Positions 50,578 to 64,000 of a stretch of DNA of 64,000 nucleotides are shown in pieces; position 1 is the stretch's first letter, and every line of letters starts with the position of its first letter. The translations under genes were made by a program, and so were the position numbers. The stretch is from JADJGC01 sp964617645 (GTDB taxonomy: Bacteria; Zixibacteria; MSB-5A5; CAIYYT01). The stretch spans positions 1 to 64,000 of the forward strand of contig CAZTYE010000007.1 in assembly GCA_964617645.1 (NCBI GenBank), read 5' to 3'. The notes under the pieces were generated by a model. The model searched no databases and was not told the DNA's origin. It saw only the letters and a program-made list of their open reading frames with translations.

Positions 50578-51096
50578 ATGCCGAATCAACAGAACATCGA
50601 CAAAGTTAGCGCGCTGGTCGAGACTTTCAAAGGCGCTCAGTGTCTGGCGGTGACCGATTATGCCGGGCTCACGGTCGAGAAGGTCACGAAGCTGCGGAGC
50701 GATCTTCGCTCGAAGCAGATCAAGTATGTCGTTGCCAAGAACACCTTGATGAAGATTGCGGCCAAAGAAGCCGGCGTTGAAGGCCTGGACAAATTCCTGA
50801 AAGGGCCGTCGGCGGTTGCCATCGGCACGAATGATCCGGGCGCTCTGGCGAAAGTGCTTTTTGATTTCGGCAAGGACAATCAGAAGCCGGAGATTCGCGC
50901 GATCTATATTGACGGCAAAGTTTATCCGGCGGCCGAGGCCGAAAGAATTGCCAAGCTTCCGAGCAAGGAATACCTGATATCGATGGTAATTGGCGGCGTT
51001 CAAGCGCCGATGACCAATTTCCTGGGAACGCTCAAAGGGATACTGCGCGAACTCGTCGGTACCCTTGAGGCGATGAAAACGAAAATGGCTAATTAA
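50578..51096 (+). CDS. rplJ: 50S ribosomal protein L10
   Basis: A 172-residue protein with the L10 start VETFKGAQCLAVTDYAGLTV and a C-terminal helix (LGTLKGILRELVGTLEAM) that carries L7/L12 dimers. The spacer to rplA is only 17 bp, too short to hold the usual L10 leader structure found before rplJ in many bacteria. Confidence 0.98.
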   Translation: MPNQQNIDKVSALVETFKGAQCLAVTDYAGLTVEKVTKLRSDLRSKQIKYVVAKNTLMKIAAKEAGVEGLDKFLKGPSAVAIGTNDPGALAKVLFDFGKDNQKPEIRAIYIDGKVYPAAEAERIAKLPSKEYLISMVIGGVQAPMTNFLGTLKGILRELVGTLEAMKTKMAN

Positions 51097-51225
51097 CTAT
51101 AGCGCCGGGTTGGCCGTGTGGAGTTCCGTTGATGCCGGAACCGCCCACCGTATGAGCGACGCACTCGCGGCGGGCAAGCGGACCAAAGCAGGCGACGAAT
51201 CGTGTTCGAGTAAGGAGTAGAGACA
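51097..51225 (+). other. rplJ-rplL spacer with hairpin
   Basis: A 129-bp spacer, longer than any other within rplKAJL. It holds a perfect hairpin, GTTCCG (51123-51128) with CGGAAC (51136-51141), and a good ribosome-binding site AAGGAG near 51212. It might carry translational control for the higher L7/L12 output, but this is inferred only from its length and the hairpin. Confidence 0.35.
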
Positions 51226-51615
51226 GTGTCCGACAAAGTTACTAAGCTGGTGGATGAGATCGCCGGACTCACGGTGATGGAGCTCTCCGATCTGTCCTCG
51301 GCGTTGCAGGATAAGTTCGGCGTCTCGGCAGCGATGCCGATGATGGCCGGCCCGATGCCGGGAATGGGCGGCGGCGCCGCGGTTGCGGAGGCCGCAGCAG
51401 AGAAGACCGAATTCAACTTGATGTTGACTTCGGCCGGTGACAAGAAGATTCAGGTTATTAAAGTAGTACGCGAGTTGACAGGTCTTGGCCTCAAGGAAGC
51501 CAAGGACTTGGTTGACGGTGCGCCCAGCGTTGTTAAAGAAGGCGTCTCCAAAGATGAAGCGATGAAGATGAAGGAGAAGCTGGAAGAGCAGGGCGCGCAG
51601 GTTGACCTTAAGTAG
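51226..51615 (+). CDS. rplL: 50S ribosomal protein L7/L12
   Basis: A 129-residue protein from a GTG start. It has an N-terminal dimerisation helix (residues 5-32), a Gly/Met/Ala-rich hinge (MPMMAGPMPGMGGGAAVAEA) and the C-terminal factor-binding domain (KIQVIKVVRELTGLGLKEAK). It forms the ribosomal stalk that recruits EF-Tu and EF-G. Confidence 0.98.
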   Translation: MSDKVTKLVDEIAGLTVMELSDLSSALQDKFGVSAAMPMMAGPMPGMGGGAAVAEAAAEKTEFNLMLTSAGDKKIQVIKVVRELTGLGLKEAKDLVDGAPSVVKEGVSKDEAMKMKEKLEEQGAQVDLK

Positions 51616-51631
51616 CGCGTTATCAATACCC

Positions 51632-51661
51632 AAGACCCGGTCTTGTGAGAGGTCGGGTCTT
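51632..51661 (+). terminator. Attenuator-like hairpin, rplL-rpoB
   Basis: AAGACCCG (51632-51639) pairs with CGGGTCTT (51654-51661) in the gap between rplL and rpoB. Only a weak pyrimidine run follows (tctacatctt), so partial termination is plausible, as is known for the E. coli rplL-rpoB gap. The remaining spacer to 51821 may hold an rpoB promoter, though no clear one was found. Confidence 0.5.
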
Positions 51662-51821
51662 CTACATCTTGAGCCTTTGGGAACTCTCGACGGCTTGGGA
51701 TGTTTTTCTATTTCTACGGTATGGTGGGCAGACAGCCCACGAGTAGAAGACATATTATTGTAATCAGGCAAGCTGGCGTGTTGATTTCGATCAGCGTTAT
51801 TCTGTAAAGGAGAGTGAACAC

Positions 51822-55619
<3,798 letters not shown>

Positions 55620-55656
55620 TGAGTAAGGCAATCGTTAGGTTCAAGGAGGTTTCCCA

Positions 55657-59768
<4,112 letters not shown>

Positions 59769-59772
<4 letters not shown>

Positions 59773-59797
59773 CAGCATTATGAGTCAGGCCTATAAT
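59769..59797 (+). promoter_or_regulatory. Perfect sigma70 promoter for rpsL-rpsG-fusA-tuf
   Basis: TTGACA (59769-59774) and TATAAT (59792-59797) are both exact consensus hexamers with the optimal 17-bp spacer. The -35 box overlaps the rpoC stop codon. Transcription would start near 59804, leaving a leader of about 70 nt before rpsL. Confidence 0.8.
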
Positions 59798-59875
59798 ACA
59801 AGTCTTGTTTTTGGGCGTTATTGCGCCTGTTAACCGCGATGCCCGACGGGCGTCGCAATTGTAGAGAGGATCGCT

Positions 59876-60250
59876 TTGCCGACGATTAACCAGTTGATCC
59901 GCAAGGGACGCACGGCGGTGACTTACAAATCCAACACGCCGGCGCTCAAGCGTTGCCCGCAGAAGCGTGGGGTTTGCACCCGCGTGTACACGACAACGCC
60001 GAAAAAGCCGAATTCGGCGCTCCGCAAGGTGGCCCGTGTTCGCCTCACGAACCAGATGGAAGTGACGGCGTATATCCCGGGTATCGGTCACAATCTTCAG
60101 GAACACTCGATAGTCCTGATTCGTGGCGGCCGTGTCAAGGACCTGCCCGGAGTGCGGTATCATATCATTCGCGGAACGATGGATTCCTCGGGTGTGGAAA
60201 ATCGCAAGCGCAGCCGGTCCAAGTACGGCGCGAAAATGCCCAAGAAGTAG
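59876..60250 (+). CDS. rpsL: 30S ribosomal protein S12
   Basis: A 124-residue decoding-centre protein from a TTG start with GAGAGGA upstream. The loop TTPKKPNSALRK has the wild-type lysine (K43 or K44 by this start) whose changes give streptomycin resistance, and the second loop GGRVKDLPGVRYH is intact. It is first of the str operon. Confidence 0.98.
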   Translation: MPTINQLIRKGRTAVTYKSNTPALKRCPQKRGVCTRVYTTTPKKPNSALRKVARVRLTNQMEVTAYIPGIGHNLQEHSIVLIRGGRVKDLPGVRYHIIRGTMDSSGVENRKRSRSKYGAKMPKK

Positions 60251-60269
60251 CTGTTAGGAGTAGGGAAGA

Positions 60270-60740
60270 ATGCCACGGAAAAAAGCCGCTGATAAGCGGC
60301 CGCGCAAGCCGGATCCGGTCTACGGTGATCTGGTGGTTTCGCAGTTCGTCAATTGCCTGATGGAGCGCGGCAAGAAGTCGCGCGCCGAGAGCATCATCTA
60401 CGGCTGCTTCAACATCATCGAGAAGAAATTCAACCAGAAGGGGCTGGAGATTTTCTATAAAGCCCTTAACAATGTCAAGCCAGTCGTCGAAGTGAAGTCA
60501 CGACGCGTCGGCGGCGCCACCTATCAAGTGCCCGTCGAAGTCCACCCCGAGCGGCGCACGGCGCTGGCCTTCCGCTGGATTATCGGCTATGCGCGTGAGC
60601 GCAATGAGAAGACGATGGCCGAGCGTTTGGCGCAGGAGTTTCTGGCCGCGGCGAAGAATGAAGGGGCATCGATCAAGAAGCGGGAGGATACGCATCGCAT
60701 GGCGGAGGCCAACAAGGCTTTCGCACATTTCCGCTGGTAA
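60270..60740 (+). CDS. rpsG: 30S ribosomal protein S7
   Basis: A 156-residue protein that nucleates 30S head assembly. Signatures are MERGKKSRAESIIYG, GGATYQVPVEV and the C-terminal KKREDTHRMAEANKAFAHFRW. It lies 19 bp after rpsL. A terminator-like hairpin follows its stop. Confidence 0.98.
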   Translation: MPRKKAADKRPRKPDPVYGDLVVSQFVNCLMERGKKSRAESIIYGCFNIIEKKFNQKGLEIFYKALNNVKPVVEVKSRRVGGATYQVPVEVHPERRTALAFRWIIGYARERNEKTMAERLAQEFLAAAKNEGASIKKREDTHRMAEANKAFAHFRW

Positions 60741-60754
60741 CGAAATCGGTAAGT

Positions 60755-60804
60755 CTCCGCTGAAGCACGATTGAGAGTGATCGCGAGGCAGCGGAGGCTT
60801 TTTT
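60755..60804 (+). terminator. Terminator-like hairpin just before fusA
   Basis: CTCCGCTG (60755-60762) pairs with CAGCGGAG (60789-60796), with a 26-nt loop, and is followed by GC and TTTTTT (60799-60804). It ends 9 nt before the fusA ATG, and its 3' arm includes the only GGAGG upstream of fusA (60793-60797). It may reduce read-through or hide the ribosome-binding site. Confidence 0.6.
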
Positions 60805-60813
60805 GTCTATACT

Positions 60814-62877
60814 ATGGAATTAGCAAAGATCAGAAATATCGGCATCATGGCGCATATCGATGCCGGCAAGACCACCACCACCGAGCGCATTTTGTACTAC
60901 ACCGGCAAGAGCCACAAGATGGGTGAAGTGCACGAAGGCGCTGCGACGATGGACTGGATGGAGCAGGAGAAGGAGCGCGGCATCACGATCACATCCGCCG
61001 CAACGACCTGCCATTGGAACAACCATCAGATCAACATTATCGATACCCCCGGCCACGTCGATTTTACGGCCGAGGTCGAACGCAGCTTGCGCGTGCTTGA
61101 CGGCGCGGTAGCGCTATTCTGTGCGGTGGGCGGCGTCGAGCCGCAGTCGGAGACCGTTTGGCGTCAGGCCGACAAGTACGGCGTGCCGCGAATCGCTTAT
61201 ATCAATAAGATGGATCGAATCGGCGCGTCGTTCGAGGGAACGCTGAACATGATGGAGGATCGTCTCCATTCGCATTTTATCCCGGTGCAAGTTCCGGCTG
61301 GCGAAGGCGAGATGTTCACCGCGGTCATCGATCTGATCACGATGCGATTCCGCGTCTACCATGAAGAGTCGGCAGGGATGACCTACGACGATATCGAGAT
61401 TCCGGAGTCGCTCCGGCCGCTGGCCAACAAATGGCGCGAGAAAATGCTCGAGTCGGTTGCGGATTATGATGACCATTTGCTCGAGATGTTCCTTCATGGA
61501 GAAGAGCCCCCGCAGGATCAAATCAAGAAATGTCTGCGCCAGGCGACAATCGATTGCAAAGTTACTCCGGTGTTGGTCGGGTCGTCGTTTAAGAATAAGG
61601 GCGTCCAGAAGTTATTGGATGCCATTGTCGATTTCCTCCCGTCGCCGGCGGATTTGAAAGAAGTCGAAGGACACGATCCGCGCACGGACAAAGTGCAGGT
61701 GCGGAAGCCGAAGGCGGATGAGCCGTTTGCGGCGCTCGCCTTCAAGATCATGTCCGACCCACATGTCGGCAAGCTAACGTATTTCCGAGTTTATTCCGGA
61801 ACGGTCAAAGCGGGAAGTCAGGTCTACAACGCTACTCGCGACAAGAAGGAGCGAATTTCTCGTTTGTTGCTCATGCACGCGAATCGGCGCCAGGACATTG
61901 AAGAGGCGACGGCCGGCGATATCGTCGCCGCGATCGGCCTCAAGTTCACGTCGACCGGACACACAATCTGCGATCCCGACAAGCCGATCCTTCTCGAAGT
62001 TATGAAATTCCCCAAACCAGTGGTGTCGGTGGCGATCGAGCCGAGGACTAAGGCCGATCTGGAAAAGCTGGGCGAGTCGCTGCAGAAGCTCGCAGAGGAA
62101 GATCCAACGTTTCGCGTTGAGACCAATGAGGAAACCGGCCAAACGATCATTTCCGGAATGGGCGAATTACATCTTGAAATTATCGTCGATCGCCTGATGC
62201 GAGAATTCAAAGTGCAGGCAAACGTCGGCAGCCCGCGTGTGGCCTACAAAGAAACAATCACGAAGGCAGTGGAAGCAGAAGGCAAATTCGTCCGCCAGTC
62301 CGGCGGTCGCGGCCAGTTCGGTCATGTCTACATGGAATTCGAACCGACTACCGACGGCACCGAGTTCAAGTTCGAGGACAAGATTGTCGGTGGGACGGTA
62401 CCCAAGGAGTACATCCCCGCGGTCGAGCAAGGCGTTAAGGAAGCGCTCGCCGGCGGAATTTTGGCCGGCTATCCCGTGACCGGAATCCTGGCGCGGCTGG
62501 TTGATGGCTCCTATCACGAAGTGGATTCATCTGAGATCGCGTTCAAGATCGCCGGCTCGATGGCGTTCCAAGAAGCGGCCCGCAAGGCAAACCCGGTTTT
62601 GCTGGAACCCATTATGGACGTTGAAGTTGTGATGCCCAATGAGTATCTCGGAGACGTCATGGGCGACCTCCAGTCGCGGCGGGCCTCGATCAAGGGAATC
62701 AACAGCCGTCCGGACGGTCAGGTGGTGTCGGCGGCGGTGCCGTTGGCGGAGATGTTTGGTTACGCAACACGACTCAGAAGCTTGACACAGGGGCGCGCAA
62801 TTTATACAATGCAATTCTCCGCCTATTCGAAAGTGCCGGAGTCGATCGCCAAAAAACTGGATATGGCGAAAGCGTAG
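60814..62877 (+). CDS. fusA: Elongation factor G
   Basis: A 687-residue translocase GTPase. Motifs are AHIDAGKTTTTERIL (P-loop), ERGITITSAATT (switch I), DTPGHVDFT and NKMD. Domains II to V are complete, ending with the usual GRAIYTMQFSAYSKVP. The start at 60814 gives the standard N-terminus MELAKIRNIGIM. The nearest Shine-Dalgarno is 16 nt away and inside a hairpin. Confidence 0.98.
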   Translation: MELAKIRNIGIMAHIDAGKTTTTERILYYTGKSHKMGEVHEGAATMDWMEQEKERGITITSAATTCHWNNHQINIIDTPGHVDFTAEVERSLRVLDGAVALFCAVGGVEPQSETVWRQADKYGVPRIAYINKMDRIGASFEGTLNMMEDRLHSHFIPVQVPAGEGEMFTAVIDLITMRFRVYHEESAGMTYDDIEIPESLRPLANKWREKMLESVADYDDHLLEMFLHGEEPPQDQIKKCLRQATIDCKVTPVLVGSSFKNKGVQKLLDAIVDFLPSPADLKEVEGHDPRTDKVQVRKPKADEPFAALAFKIMSDPHVGKLTYFRVYSGTVKAGSQVYNATRDKKERISRLLLMHANRRQDIEEATAGDIVAAIGLKFTSTGHTICDPDKPILLEVMKFPKPVVSVAIEPRTKADLEKLGESLQKLAEEDPTFRVETNEETGQTIISGMGELHLEIIVDRLMREFKVQANVGSPRVAYKETITKAVEAEGKFVRQSGGRGQFGHVYMEFEPTTDGTEFKFEDKIVGGTVPKEYIPAVEQGVKEALAGGILAGYPVTGILARLVDGSYHEVDSSEIAFKIAGSMAFQEAARKANPVLLEPIMDVEVVMPNEYLGDVMGDLQSRRASIKGINSRPDGQVVSAAVPLAEMFGYATRLRSLTQGRAIYTMQFSAYSKVPESIAKKLDMAKA

Positions 62878-62919
62878 CTTGAATTGAGAATTTGATCTTC
62901 TTGGAGGAATAGAGCTGTC

Positions 62920-64000
62920 ATGGCCAAAGAGAAATTTGTACGCAACAAGCCGCACGTAAACGTGGGAACGATCGGCCACGTGGATCACGGGAAGACGACG
63001 TTAACGGCGGCGATCACGATGGTGTTGGCGCGTCGGGACAAGAGCGTGCAGGTGCGGACGTTCGATTCGATCGATAACGCTCCGGAAGAGCGGGAACGCG
63101 GGATTACGATTGCGACGGCGCACGTCGAGTACACGACCGACAACCGCCACTATGCGCACGTGGATTGTCCGGGTCACGCCGACTATGTGAAGAACATGAT
63201 CACCGGCGCAGCGCAGATGGACGGTGCGATTTTGGTGGTGAGCGCGGCGGACGGTCCGATGCCGCAGACGCGGGAGCATATTCTCTTGGCGCGTCAGGTG
63301 GGTGTGCCGTACATCATCGTTTATATGAACAAGTGCGACATGGTTGACGATCCGGAACTGCTCGATCTGGTCGAGTTGGAAGTACGCGACTTGCTGTCGA
63401 TCTACAAGTTTCCGGGGGACAAGACGCCGATCATTCGCGGCTCGGCCTTGCAGGCGATGACGAAGGGTGCGGACTTGGCGGCGGATTACAACGATCCGGC
63501 GTTCAAGAGCATTCATGAATTGACGGCGGCGCTTGACAGCTACATTCCGTTGCCGCAGCGTGAAGTGGACAAGCCGTTTTTGATGCCGGTGGAAGATGTG
63601 TTTTCGATCACGGGTCGCGGGACGGTGGCGACGGGTCGTGTGGAACGCGGCCGGGTGAAAGTCGGCGACACGCTGGAGCGGGTCGGGATCAAGCCGGAGA
63701 CGAAGCCGACGGTGGTGACGGGTGTGGAGATGTTCCGCAAGCTGATGGACGAGGCGCAGGCGGGCGACAACATTGGCTTGCTGCTGCGCGGAATGGATAA
63801 AGAAGAAATCGAACGCGGGATGGTGATGGCGCAGCCGAAGTCGATCACGCCGCACACGAAGTTCAAAGCGGAAGTGTACGTTTTGAGCAAGGAAGAGGGC
63901 GGGCGTCACACGCCGTTCTTTAACGGTTATCGGCCGCAGTTTTATTTCCGGACGACGGACGTGACGGGTTCGATCAAATTGCCGGACGGGGTGGAGATGG
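62920..64000 (+). CDS. tuf: Elongation factor Tu, copy 2 (cut by window end)
   Basis: The first 360 codons of a second tuf gene, with ribosome-binding site TGGAGGAA. The DNA appears identical to the first copy over the whole visible stretch (offset 15576), including third codon positions, while upstream and downstream sequences differ. It follows fusA by 42 bp, in the usual str-operon position. The C-terminal ~44 residues lie beyond the window. Confidence 0.98.
   Translation, partial: MAKEKFVRNKPHVNVGTIGHVDHGKTTLTAAITMVLARRDKSVQVRTFDSIDNAPEERERGITIATAHVEYTTDNRHYAHVDCPGHADYVKNMITGAAQMDGAILVVSAADGPMPQTREHILLARQVGVPYIIVYMNKCDMVDDPELLDLVELEVRDLLSIYKFPGDKTPIIRGSALQAMTKGADLAADYNDPAFKSIHELTAALDSYIPLPQREVDKPFLMPVEDVFSITGRGTVATGRVERGRVKVGDTLERVGIKPETKPTVVTGVEMFRKLMDEAQAGDNIGLLLRGMDKEEIERGMVMAQPKSITPHTKFKAEVYVLSKEEGGRHTPFFNGYRPQFYFRTTDVTGSIKLPDGVEM

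Overview
The window looks like a chromosome segment of a Gram-negative, FCB-related bacterium, most plausibly candidate phylum Zixibacteria. That placement is an inference from three things: secretins with outer-membrane lipoproteins, secreted proteins ending in dockerin-like repeats of the GDADNNG...LINYIFAGG type, and Gld-type ABC exporters beside a moderately GC-rich ribosomal locus. No rRNA gene is present, so the taxon cannot be fixed from this window alone.

Layout. (1) 1-5350 is an accessory, repeat-rich strip. It holds a 125-bp tandem repeat carrying terminators, an AT-rich gene of unknown function, two small unknown genes, a secreted VOC protein, a divergent HxlR regulator/cupin pair, and copies of a 135-bp MITE-like element. 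(2) 5348-13917 carries two secreted proteins sharing an N-terminal domain, an isochorismatase-like hydrolase, a GNAT acetyltransferase, a CapK-like adenylate-forming protein, and a secreted subtilase with dockerin-like repeats. (3) 14334-34438 is a 20-kb type IV pilus / type II secretion-like locus. A sigma54-type promoter precedes a GspH-like pseudopilin, followed by PilM, PilN, PilO, an AMIN-PilP chimera, secretin 1 and an Ig-domain lipoprotein. An acyl-CoA ligase and a hemerythrin come next. Then come PilB, PilC, three more prepilins, and a second assembly set: a PilM-PilN fusion, a PilO/GspM-like protein, an MshK/GspB-like protein and secretin 2. (4) 34772-46833 holds a LeuT-like transporter with a 36-residue companion, a PafA-type phosphatase, an ABC-2 exporter, a small lipoprotein, tRNA-Tyr, a GldAFG/DUF4340-like exporter operon and endonuclease III. 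(5) 46921-64000 is the core information-processing block: tRNA-Gly, tRNA-Thr, tuf, tRNA-Trp, secE, nusG, rplKAJL, rpoBC, rpsLG, fusA and a second tuf cut by the window end.

How the genes work together. The pilus locus encodes a motor (PilB/PilC), four prepilins, two inner-membrane alignment sets and two secretins. That suggests either two envelope-spanning machines sharing one motor, or one pilus plus one secretion-like system. The core block is a conventional transcription/translation cluster. It has a consensus promoter ahead of rpsL, a terminator-like hairpin just before fusA, and tuf copies that look identical over the visible 1081 bases. The most unusual signals are the relocation of the AMIN domain from the secretin to the PilP-like protein, a prepilin carrying beta-sandwich passenger domains, and the MITE-like family with apparent 6-bp target duplications.
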